From Ruegeria meonggei (GTDB lineage: Bacteria; Pseudomonadota; Alphaproteobacteria; Rhodobacterales; Rhodobacteraceae), in NCBI RefSeq assembly GCF_900172215.1, contig NZ_FWFP01000009.1, forward strand, positions 124,001 to 188,000: a DNA stretch of 64,000 bases, written 5' to 3'. Shown here piece after piece: positions 16,260 through 24,273 of this stretch. The translations under genes and the position numbers were made by a program. The notes under the pieces were generated by a model, which made no database searches, was not told the origin of the DNA, and saw only the letters and a list, made by a program, of their open reading frames with translations. How positions within the stretch are numbered: position 1 is the stretch's first letter; every line of letters starts with the position of its first letter.

Positions 16260-17678
16260 TTGGCACGCCTTCTGAAATCCGAAACGGTTGATCATTCAGT
16301 TGAAGAACGGCTCGACGACAGACTTGCCCGTCGCAGTGAGGACAGTTTTGACGAAGCTGAACGAAACGGCCTCATGCTCGCCGCGAAGGTTCGAACTTTC
16401 GCGCTATGTATCGTTTTGGTCTGGGTGGCGGTCGACACGCAAAGTCGCGGGATTGGCTTTCTCTACGATGTGTCCCAAGTTGCTGTGTTCGCGGTTCTTG
16501 GCATCATGCAATTCTATTTCGCGAAATATAGCGCGCACGCCAGGGTGCTGAATTATGCCTTCGTGGCGGTGGACTGCGCATTGCTGGCCCTCATCTCCAG
16601 TATTCAGAACCCTTTTACCGAGCACGATATGCCACCTGCGATCCTGATGAATGGAAGCCAGTTTACCTATTTCTATTTGTTCCTGATGCAGGCTGCATTC
16701 AGCTTTCGTCCAAGTCTGGTTCTCTGGTGTGGTCTATGTATTGTTGCTGCGCGCACAGGAATGCTGGTTTGGTTTGTGAACCAGCCCGGGACCTTCACAA
16801 ACCTTGATTTAACCGAGCGAACGATTGAGGATTTGTTGTTGGCTCGTTCTGATCCCAACTTCATTTTTCTTGGGTTTTGGGTGCAAGAAATACTCGTATG
16901 CTTGCTGGTAGCCGCAGGCCTTGCAGCATTGGTACGCCGGTCACGTTGGCTCGTCGAAAGCCGAATTCGCTCGGAAAGGTCACGCACCAATCTTGCTCGC
17001 TATTTCTCGCCAAACGTCGTGGATCGTCTCGCGAGTTCTGAAGATAATTTGGGAGAAGCACGTGAACAAGAAGTCGCAGTCATGTTCGTCGATATCATTG
17101 GTTTCACGACGATGTGCGAGAACGACACGCCTGGAGAGGTCGTTTCTTTCCTGCGGAGGTATCATGATCGTCTGGGTAAGGCAGTTTTTGAGAACGGCGG
17201 GACACTTGATAAGTATCTCGGCGACGGGCTTATGGCGACTTTCGGTACGCCGGAGCCTGGTGGGCAAGATGCCAGAGACGCGCTTCAATGCGCATTTGAC
17301 ATGCTAGATTCATTGGATGATTGGAACCGCGAAAGAAAGGCTGCGGGGCTTCCTCAGGTGCGGATTGGGATTGGTATCCACTACGGGCCTGTTGTTTCTG
17401 GTGACATCGGAAATCAACGTCGCCTCGAATACAGCGTTATTGGTGACACAGTGAATGTTGCAAGCAGGCTTGAGCAACTTACGAGAACGCTTGAATGCTC
17501 ATTGGTGGTCAGCGCTTCCGTGATTCAGGCGATACATCCGACCGATGATTCTGGCAATTCCTTGGTTGAGCGGTTGGAGCCTGCCGGGGAGCATGCCTTG
17601 AGGGGCAGGCGTGGAAAGATAGGTGTCTGGGCCTATCCGCCAAAGACATCACGTCGAGTGGCCGACCTTATTCGATAA
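16260..17678 (+). CDS. Membrane-bound class III adenylate/guanylate cyclase
   Basis: A 472-aa protein if started at TTG 16260, which has GGAGGA at 16247-16252, 7 bases upstream; a TTG at 16245 lies before that site and is unlikely. The N-terminal half carries about six membrane helices (roughly residues 40-225). The C-terminal cyclase domain starts at ARYFSPNVVDRLAS and has the metal Asp in VDIIGFTTMCE, the substrate Lys and second metal Asp in LDKYLGDGLMATF, and Asn/Arg in GDTVNVASRLEQL. All catalytic residues are present, so it should be active, probably making cAMP. It converges on the next cyclase, overlapping by 11 bases at the 3' ends. Confidence 0.88.
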   Translation: MARLLKSETVDHSVEERLDDRLARRSEDSFDEAERNGLMLAAKVRTFALCIVLVWVAVDTQSRGIGFLYDVSQVAVFAVLGIMQFYFAKYSAHARVLNYAFVAVDCALLALISSIQNPFTEHDMPPAILMNGSQFTYFYLFLMQAAFSFRPSLVLWCGLCIVAARTGMLVWFVNQPGTFTNLDLTERTIEDLLLARSDPNFIFLGFWVQEILVCLLVAAGLAALVRRSRWLVESRIRSERSRTNLARYFSPNVVDRLASSEDNLGEAREQEVAVMFVDIIGFTTMCENDTPGEVVSFLRRYHDRLGKAVFENGGTLDKYLGDGLMATFGTPEPGGQDARDALQCAFDMLDSLDDWNRERKAAGLPQVRIGIGIHYGPVVSGDIGNQRRLEYSVIGDTVNVASRLEQLTRTLECSLVVSASVIQAIHPTDDSGNSLVERLEPAGEHALRGRRGKIGVWAYPPKTSRRVADLIR

Positions 17679-18831
17679 GATGGAACAACTCGACTGCACC
17701 CGTAATGCCGCGAATATTGTGGACACCGCACACAGAAAACAGTTCCGGTGCCGCTTCTGCGACGGCGGTTGTCGTCAGCACTCTGCGTCCCAATGATTTG
17801 GTTAAGCCTTCAATCCTACTCGCAACATTGACCGCGCTACCCAACACTGTGAAATCGAGCCTGCCGGGGCTGCCAATATCGCCGTAGCTAACCTGCCCGA
17901 CATTGATGCCAATTCCGATGTCTAGTGTCGGTTTTCCCTGCTCAACGCGCCTTTTATCTAACGCGGCAAGACCGGTGAGCGCGTCTTGCGCAGCACGCAC
18001 CGACTGACGGCATTGGTGGATGCGATCTCGGGGTGCCGCAATCGTAAAAACGGACAAAACTCCGTCGCCCATGAATTTGAGAACGTCCCCTCCGTTATCC
18101 TCAACAGCCTGAACGATCAGGTCAAAGTAGCCATCCAGCGCATCGAAAACGTCCTCCTCATCTGCGGTATCCGTCAACGCGGTAAAACCACGAAGGTCAG
18201 AGAACATCACGACAGCTTCTAGGGACGTGCGCTCACCTCGTTTAATCGTTCCGTTGTAAACGGCTTCGGATGGTCCATTGCCAAGATATGTACGAAGCAG
18301 ACTCTGGGAAGACTTGCGCATGGTGATCGGTTCCATGGCCGAAGACAGGGCTGGCAACGCGACTTCGATCATCTCCAGATGTTGGTTCGAGAACCCATCC
18401 TTGGAACGTGTGACGAATGTACATCCGTGCAGTGATCCGTCCCCGTAGTATAGCAGTGTCGCATAATAATCCGTGCCACCAAGTTCAGCGAACTCAAGGT
18501 AAGATACGTGGTCCGTTTCCGGGTCGAGACCGCGCAGACTTTTGTGCAGTGGGCGCCTGTGCTCCAGAATGTAATCGAATGAACTGCCAACATAGCCATC
18601 TGTGAGCATACGAGCATGAGTCACATCGTAGCTTTCAGTTTCTTCAGGTGTCCAGACAACGCCCCACGCAATAAGCAAGGGGTTGGCGAACCGCTGGCCA
18701 ATGTTGACACGCCATAGCGGTACACCTGCCTCGATTAGTGAAGTGCAGAAATGCGATACGATCCTACCCGGATCGTTCGAGCAGCGTCCGTCATTCATCA
18801 TCCAGGCGGCAAGCTGAGCAATATGTTCCAT
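17668..18831 (-). CDS. Soluble class III adenylate/guanylate cyclase
   Basis: A 387-aa cytosolic protein; the frame extends to a TTG at 18894, but homologues as remembered start near MEHIAQLAAWMM, so ATG 18831 is preferred. Residues 1-190 are an input domain (VPLWRVNIGQRFANPLL, DYYATLLYYGDG) with no membrane segment. The catalytic domain (about 200-380) has VVMFSDLRGFTALT, DVLKFMGDGVLSVF (Lys and Asp present) and LGSAVNVASRIEGL. The C-terminus is FSVCGVHNIRGITGAVELFHL. It would respond to a soluble cue. It is convergent with, and overlaps, the membrane cyclase at 16260-17678. Confidence 0.85.
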   Translation of the reverse strand: MEHIAQLAAWMMNDGRCSNDPGRIVSHFCTSLIEAGVPLWRVNIGQRFANPLLIAWGVVWTPEETESYDVTHARMLTDGYVGSSFDYILEHRRPLHKSLRGLDPETDHVSYLEFAELGGTDYYATLLYYGDGSLHGCTFVTRSKDGFSNQHLEMIEVALPALSSAMEPITMRKSSQSLLRTYLGNGPSEAVYNGTIKRGERTSLEAVVMFSDLRGFTALTDTADEEDVFDALDGYFDLIVQAVEDNGGDVLKFMGDGVLSVFTIAAPRDRIHQCRQSVRAAQDALTGLAALDKRRVEQGKPTLDIGIGINVGQVSYGDIGSPGRLDFTVLGSAVNVASRIEGLTKSLGRRVLTTTAVAEAAPELFSVCGVHNIRGITGAVELFHLIE

Positions 18832-19014
18832 CGTGGCAGAATAGTTTCCAAAAGATTCATAGCAAAGCCTCTTGACTTGAATGGCCTGAAGCAATCCCGT
18901 GTATGGCGCAGCCGAAAACTGATGATATCGTATCTGACATAGTGGTGGTCCAATTCCTTTAACTGGCCTTATCGCTATTGCGAGAGAAGCTAGTTTCCGT
19001 CAGGACATCGGATC

Positions 19015-19527
19015 TCAGTTCCTGCTCGTTAAGTCATCAATCGACCCACCATCACGCAGAAAGTCGCTCCAGATCCACGCCATTCGGTCAACAAACCATA
19101 TCTTGCCACCAGAGATCACAACAATGCCAAGGCATGTGAATCCCAAGCCGTACGCCCAAAGGCCGTCTGCAAACGGCAAAAGACCCAATCCGCTGACATA
19201 GGCAAGTACTTTGGCCGCTCGTATATGATAAGCAGCAATTTTATCTCGGTGCTGCAGCCAGACACGCTCGCCCAATACACCTTGGGCTGACCAGCTCTCG
19301 AAGGTCTTAGGTCGGGAAAACGCACGCGGATTGATCCAGACCCAGACCAAAACCACGCCGACGGCAACCCATGCCCAACCACCAATCCACGCCCGACTCC
19401 AGATCGCCAGCGCCAAAAGGGGCAGCGGTGTCAGCACGCGGGTCCAGACCGACCAAGGGTTTGTATGCCGCAACCAAACCTCGTCTTTCATACCCATGAG
19501 GCGTTCGGAAAGTCGAACTATGTCCAT
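19015..19527 (-). CDS. Membrane protein resembling DUF6653
   Basis: A 170-aa protein with hydrophobic helices around residues 32-62 and 108-145. The motifs DEVWLRHTNPWSVWTR and INPRAFSRPKTFESW, then GERVWL, agree with what I recall of the DUF6653 family; this is from memory and not checked. Function unknown. It is a single leftward gene, with spacers on both sides. Confidence 0.6.
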   Translation of the reverse strand: MDIVRLSERLMGMKDEVWLRHTNPWSVWTRVLTPLPLLALAIWSRAWIGGWAWVAVGVVLVWVWINPRAFSRPKTFESWSAQGVLGERVWLQHRDKIAAYHIRAAKVLAYVSGLGLLPFADGLWAYGLGFTCLGIVVISGGKIWFVDRMAWIWSDFLRDGGSIDDLTSRN

Positions 19528-19741
19528 CGGGTCACTCCAGAAACTGCAAACCCATTATTGAGATTGAATCCATCCGCTACTGATCACAACCGCTTTCAAG
19601 TCTCGTCCTTTGGCTAAGATCAGGCGCTCGCGTTTACATGGCGAGTATCCGGATCGATCCTGACAAGGCTTGAAAAACATATCTGGCCCGAACCTTGCTT
19701 GAGTGTATTCTTGTCACATTTTGGAGCTTTGGGGGGCTGAA

Positions 19742-20572
19742 GTGACTGATACAGCAGACTTTGAGATAATGGAACGCCAAGGATGGGCGGATCCGTCTAT
19801 TGCTAAAGGGTATGCCGACGGCTTTGAAATGGCGACGCGCCTAGTTGCCAGAAAGCTTGCAGACGAAGTCGCTGCTGGGCCGAATTGCAAAGCTCTTGAT
19901 CTGTGCACCGGACACGGTGTCGTAGCAGCAGAGCTTGTAGCCCGTGGCTCGGATGTAACCGGCTTGGATTTCTCTGAACCGATGATTGAGCTTGCCCAAT
20001 CAGCTGTTCCGACCGCGCGGTTCGTTCAGGGTGATGCAATGGCAATGGAGTTTCCAGATGATACCTTTGATGCAGTCACAATCGGGTTCGGCGTCCCACA
20101 TTTTCCAGACCCCGAACGCGGTCTGAAAGAAGTGACCAGAGTGCTGAAACCGGGTGGTAGAGTTGCCTTCTCGATTTGGCGTGGCAAAGGATCAGAAGGC
20201 GCGTTTGGCTGGCTGTTCGATGCTGTTGAACGTCTGGCTGACCCATCTATCTCACTGCCTTCGGGCCCGGATGCGCACATGCTCGTAGACGGCGGAATTG
20301 CCAAACCAATGGTCGAAAATGCAGGTTTCCACAATGTGCGGCTTATCGATGTTGCAAGTGAATTGTGCGTTTCAGATCCTCAGGTGCTTTTTGATGTTTT
20401 TGATGGGGGTGCAGTGCGTGCGGCATCACTCCTCAAGCGCCAGCCGAAAGAACGGCGTGATGCAATACGTGCGGATTTGGCAACGCTCGTTCAGGCGGAA
20501 GCAAACACAGACATTCGAGGTTACTTTGTGCCTGCCCCTTCAGTTGTTATCACAGCTCTGTCCAAAGGCTAA
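19742..20572 (+). CDS. Class I SAM-dependent methyltransferase
   Basis: A 276-aa methyltransferase. GTG 19742 is chosen as start because a G-rich ribosome site (GGGGGG) lies 5-10 bases upstream; an in-frame GTG at 19703 would add 13 residues. Motif I is KALDLCTGHGVVAAEL, motif II VTGLDFSEPMIELA, then MEFPDDTFDAVTIGFGVPHF and RVLKPGGRVAFSIW. The unusual CTGHG in place of CGTG keeps the glycine-rich turn. The substrate is not evident. The gene meets the leftward GFA gene tail to tail, with a 4-base overlap (20569-20572). Confidence 0.85.
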   Translation: MTDTADFEIMERQGWADPSIAKGYADGFEMATRLVARKLADEVAAGPNCKALDLCTGHGVVAAELVARGSDVTGLDFSEPMIELAQSAVPTARFVQGDAMAMEFPDDTFDAVTIGFGVPHFPDPERGLKEVTRVLKPGGRVAFSIWRGKGSEGAFGWLFDAVERLADPSISLPSGPDAHMLVDGGIAKPMVENAGFHNVRLIDVASELCVSDPQVLFDVFDGGAVRAASLLKRQPKERRDAIRADLATLVQAEANTDIRGYFVPAPSVVITALSKG

Positions 20573-20925
20573 GCTGCTTCGCGGTAGATCGGTTTCGCCG
20601 GATAATACTTGGAGGGATCGTCCATTGACGCCGCATGGACGTAGATGCAGTCACTCATCCGTTCACTTCTGCGGGTTAGTGGCGATCCACAGTTCGGGCA
20701 AAATCCACTAAAGGTCAACCGTCCTGATCCTCCTGTCATTTCAAATGTTTTGAGTGCGTCACCAATTGAAAGAGAATTGGCTACAAGTGGCACAATCTCT
20801 GAATGCCCTGTTCCGGTGAGTTGCTGGCAATCGCGGCAGTGGCAGCGAAACATCGGAGCGTCTGAACGAAACCCAGAATATCGCACCAACCCACATTTGC
20901 AGCCTCCTTCGATCTTATCATCCAT
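20569..20925 (-). CDS. GFA family zinc protein
   Basis: A 118-aa protein of the glutathione-dependent formaldehyde-activating (GFA/CENP-V) family. Cysteine pairs CKCG (residues 9-12), CHCRDC (28-33) and CPNC (76-79) bind zinc, as in the family; other marks are GTGHSEIVPL and YVHAASMDDPS. The domain is complete at normal length. Known members catalyse or assist S-hydroxymethylglutathione formation, but most are of unknown substrate. It is one of two GFA proteins in the window (see 23794), only 21% or so of the region apart. Confidence 0.85.
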   Translation of the reverse strand: MDDKIEGGCKCGLVRYSGFRSDAPMFRCHCRDCQQLTGTGHSEIVPLVANSLSIGDALKTFEMTGGSGRLTFSGFCPNCGSPLTRRSERMSDCIYVHAASMDDPSKYYPAKPIYREAA

Positions 20926-21168
20926 GTCCTCTCCTCCACCTGGAAAGGATAGAACGGCCAGCTCTTTGTGTCAGCTTGAACCTGCCGCTCCAAGGTAACG
21001 AGGGCCGGCTATAGGTCGGAACGGTACAGCCACGCTTGTTCAGAAACTCCGGCGGTTCGCGCCTAAATATGCGTAGCCGAAACCGCTAATGGAGAAAGCG
21101 TCCGAACGGGCAAGTAAACACCTCGGTTTTGCAGAAGATCTGATCATTGTTATTGTGGACGCAGAGTA

Positions 21169-22110
21169 ATGTCGGTTTTCGAAGGGTGCAAAATGGCGCG
21201 GAAACTTCCAGACGAGGGTGACAAGAAATTTTTGGTTTATGCAGGTACAGGTACGGACCTGATCTTTAACCACGGTATCGAGCTCCCGGGATTTGCGTCG
21301 TTTCCCTTGCTGGAGAAGCCCTCCACCCGGGATGTTCTGGCCGGGCAAATGCAAGCGCTCGTGCAATTGGCTGGCGAATTGGGTGTTGGGTGTATTCTCG
21401 ACGCGCCAACATGGATGGCAAATGCCGACCGTGCCGCACCTTTGGGCTATGATGCTGAACGTCTTCGTGAGGTAAACAAAGATGGTGTCGCACTGATGGA
21501 GGAGGTGCGCATGGCAGCTGGTCGAGATGACGTATTGGTTTCTGCCTGCGTTGGGCCAAGACGCGACCCCTATGCAGACATCCCACCCATGACAGTTGAA
21601 CAGTCGCGCAATTACCACGGTGCGCAACTTGCTGTTCTGAAAGAAACCAGTGTTGATCTGGTGACCGCGTACACGTTCAACCGCCTAAGCGAGGCCGCTG
21701 GCTGTGTTCTGACTGCAAGAGATATTCGTTTACCGATCATTATGTCATTGGTAGTCGAAACTGATGGGTGCCTGGCTGATGGGACAAAACTTGTCGATGC
21801 CATAGACCAGATCGAAGCAGAAACAGACGGCGCGGCTCTGTTCTACATGGTCAACTGCTCGCACCCGACGCACTTTGCCGACGCGCTCAACGCGCATCCA
21901 AGGCTCAAAGGTGTTGTTGCCAATGCATCAAGTTGTTCGCACGCAGAACTGGATGAGGCAGATACATTGGACGAAGGAGATCCCGTGCAGCTTGGCAAAG
22001 AAATTGCGGATGTCATGCGGGAAAACCCGTCTATCAGGGTGTTTGGCGGTTGCTGCGGTACGGATATGCGACACCTGAGGGAAATGGCTTTGGAGGTAGA
22101 TCGCAGATAG
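21169..22110 (+). CDS. Homocysteine S-methyltransferase family protein
   Basis: A 313-aa TIM-barrel protein. Zinc-ligand cysteines are in YMVNCSHPTHF and GGCCGTDMRHL, the two conserved family positions, and GTDLIFNHGIELPGFASFPL matches the start of the domain. The mid-part YADIPPMTVEQSRNYHGAQL and TAYTFNRLSEAAGCV is typical. It probably transfers a methyl group to a thiol such as homocysteine from S-methylmethionine or a related donor. A second in-frame ATG at 21193 could also be the start. It is near two methyltransferases, which may suggest a shared methyl-metabolism theme; that is inference. Confidence 0.85.
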   Translation: MSVFEGCKMARKLPDEGDKKFLVYAGTGTDLIFNHGIELPGFASFPLLEKPSTRDVLAGQMQALVQLAGELGVGCILDAPTWMANADRAAPLGYDAERLREVNKDGVALMEEVRMAAGRDDVLVSACVGPRRDPYADIPPMTVEQSRNYHGAQLAVLKETSVDLVTAYTFNRLSEAAGCVLTARDIRLPIIMSLVVETDGCLADGTKLVDAIDQIEAETDGAALFYMVNCSHPTHFADALNAHPRLKGVVANASSCSHAELDEADTLDEGDPVQLGKEIADVMRENPSIRVFGGCCGTDMRHLREMALEVDRR

Positions 22111-22339
22111 CGCTGCTATTTTACTAACGGCGGCGTATCACCGTATGTGTGAAGCTTGATGATAGACTTTACAGGGAAAAACAGTGATCCGTGAAGTAAT
22201 TCCGATGAGATGCTGGCGAAGCGTCAAGACAGGTGTTTGACTTTGCTTTTATAGACCGTGGACCAAACGTGTTCTACCGTCTCCTTCACGCAACTCAATT
22301 TGAGAAGCTCAACTGACACCTGCAGGATGGAGACTGACG

Positions 22340-23485
22340 ATGTTTGCTGCGAGGATGAATAGCTTTCGCACTCAAATGCAAGAAGCCGGAATCGACGTTG
22401 CTCTCATCACCGATGACGACAACGTCTATTATCTGACGGGCTATTATGACTACCTGCATATGGAGTTCGGGCGTCCAACCATCCTGGTTGTGCACAGGTC
22501 AGGTGAAAGCCTGTTGATCACGCCGACAATAGACCTGAATGCGGCACGTTCGGCCGCTCATGTTGACCGTATTTCGGCCTGGAATGACGGTATGGGCGAA
22601 GAGTGGCGGTCGGAGTTACCCAAAGCGGTCAAGACCGCAAAGCGCATTGGGATCGAGCTTGATCACATGCCACCAGTTGTGCGGGCATATCTGGATACGT
22701 TGGTCCCGGTGGAAAACCTAGTCAGCGCCACGCCGATACTGGCTGAGATGCGAATGATAAAATCCGCCCAGGAACTTCAATTGGCCCGGCATGCCGGGCA
22801 GGTGGCAAGCGCTATGATGAACGCCGGACGCGACGCGATTGCAGACGGAGTACCGGAGTTCGAAGTTGCGATTGCCACGTCCCAGGCCGGAACACGAAAG
22901 GCCGCAGGGCTTTTATTAGCGCATTACGATGACGCGGATATGTCGCCCAACACTCATTTTTTACAAATAATGGCGTCGGGCGACACCATCACCAAAACCC
23001 ATCATCGCGCCTCAACCCGGATCATGAAACGAGGCGAACCGGTATTTTTGTGCTTTTGCGGCATGACCAATTTTCACCGCTTCAAACTGGGCTTTGACCG
23101 CACCTTTTGGATCGGCGAGTTGGATGACAAACAACAAGAGCATATCTATGAGGTTGCCGTGGCCAGTCAGGCTGCAGCACTTGCTGAACTGCGACCATGG
23201 GTGACCGCGGAAAGTGTCCATGCCGCCTATGCCGAGGTTATACAGGGGGCGGGTTTTGAATACCCGTTCCGGTGTGGCCGCGCGACTGGCTACAGTTTTT
23301 TGGAAAAGCCACAGTTGGTCACCGGCGACACGACAGTATTGCAGCCAGGGATGGTTTTCGCTGTTGATGGTTCAGTATCAGTCGATACATTTCGTGCGCA
23401 GGTCGGCGACAGTTTCATAATCACCGAAGATGGCTGGGAAGCAATAACAGAACATCCAAAGTCCTTGGATGCAGTTATCCTTTGA
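22340..23485 (+). CDS. M24/creatinase-fold protein with degenerate metal site
   Basis: A 381-aa pita-bread protein with a creatinase-type N-domain (about residues 1-130) and a C-terminal domain (about 145-381). Aligned by eye with aminopeptidase P, the five metal ligands are replaced: Cys240, Gly251, Arg314, Asp343 and Gly357 stand in for Asp, Asp, His, Glu and Glu. It is thus unlikely to be a metallopeptidase; a creatinase-like or ectoine-hydrolase-like activity, or none, is possible. A good ribosome site GGAG lies 11-8 bases before the ATG. No operon partner. Confidence 0.78.
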   Translation: MFAARMNSFRTQMQEAGIDVALITDDDNVYYLTGYYDYLHMEFGRPTILVVHRSGESLLITPTIDLNAARSAAHVDRISAWNDGMGEEWRSELPKAVKTAKRIGIELDHMPPVVRAYLDTLVPVENLVSATPILAEMRMIKSAQELQLARHAGQVASAMMNAGRDAIADGVPEFEVAIATSQAGTRKAAGLLLAHYDDADMSPNTHFLQIMASGDTITKTHHRASTRIMKRGEPVFLCFCGMTNFHRFKLGFDRTFWIGELDDKQQEHIYEVAVASQAAALAELRPWVTAESVHAAYAEVIQGAGFEYPFRCGRATGYSFLEKPQLVTGDTTVLQPGMVFAVDGSVSVDTFRAQVGDSFIITEDGWEAITEHPKSLDAVIL

Positions 23486-23793
23486 CTTTCCAACCAACGC
23501 CGTCTTTTGAATGCATTTACACAGCGAATAGTCGAGATGGCGAGCCGGGCCTCAACATTTTGAAAATTTTGCTCCACGATCTCGCGATTACGTTGCATCT
23601 TTAGACATCCGCAACGCGAATGGGTGCGCGAAGTTGGAAGGACAATCGGCACCTTCGAAAGTGCAGTTTCAGAGGCAAATAAGCTACTTTGGGACCCGGC
23701 GATTGGAATGTATAGCTGGCAGTGCATTGGAGAAAAAGGCGTGGCGGAAAACTTACGTTAACAGCCATTGCTCGATTGGGGGGTAGAGGGAAA
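23486..23793. other. Non-coding spacer before the GFA-cyclase pair
   Basis: No coding ORF of convincing quality and no repeat or hairpin was recognised in these 308 bases. A leftward reading frame crosses most of it but continues antisense into the M24 gene, so it is not taken as real. Confidence 0.45.
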
Positions 23794-24273
23794 ATGAGTG
23801 CCGATTCTGAAACCTACCAAGGAATCTGCTATTGCGGCGCATGTAGTGTTGCTACCGCCGGTGAACCGATGGTCATGGCTTATTGTCATTGCCACTCTTG
23901 CAGAAAATGGCATTCGGCGCCGGTTAATGCATGGTGTCTCTGGTCGGCAGACAATGTCTCGTTGTCAGGACCGACGGTTCAATCGGACAAGAATGATGAA
24001 AGCCATCGTGTTTCCTGTGGTAAATGCGGGGGTGCATTGGTGAATATCAAACCTGGTAAGGACATCGTTGCGGTCTACGCGATGTCGCTGCACGAATCCG
24101 GGTTGAGCTTTGAGCCAACCTTTCACATCTTCTATGGCGAGCGTGTTTTCGACATGGCCGACGGCCTGCCGAAGTGGAAGACGGTTCCGACATCGTTCGG
24201 AGGGGATGGTGTCGCTATGCCCGAACCGGACAAAACCGGTTGGATTTCCTTGAACACGCGAGCCCAAGGGTGA
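23794..24273 (+). CDS. GFA family zinc protein, cyclase-linked
   Basis: A 159-aa GFA/CENP-V-type protein with zinc-binding CYCGAC (residues 12-17), CHCHSCRKW (31-39) and CGKCGG. The C-terminal half (ESGLSFEPTFHIFYGERVFD, DGLPKW) is typical of the longer GFA subgroup. ATG 23794 follows a GGGTAGAGGG ribosome site; the frame opens further upstream without one. Its stop codon overlaps the GTG start of the downstream cyclase (GTGA), so the two are translationally coupled and probably functionally tied. Confidence 0.82.
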   Translation: MSADSETYQGICYCGACSVATAGEPMVMAYCHCHSCRKWHSAPVNAWCLWSADNVSLSGPTVQSDKNDESHRVSCGKCGGALVNIKPGKDIVAVYAMSLHESGLSFEPTFHIFYGERVFDMADGLPKWKTVPTSFGGDGVAMPEPDKTGWISLNTRAQG

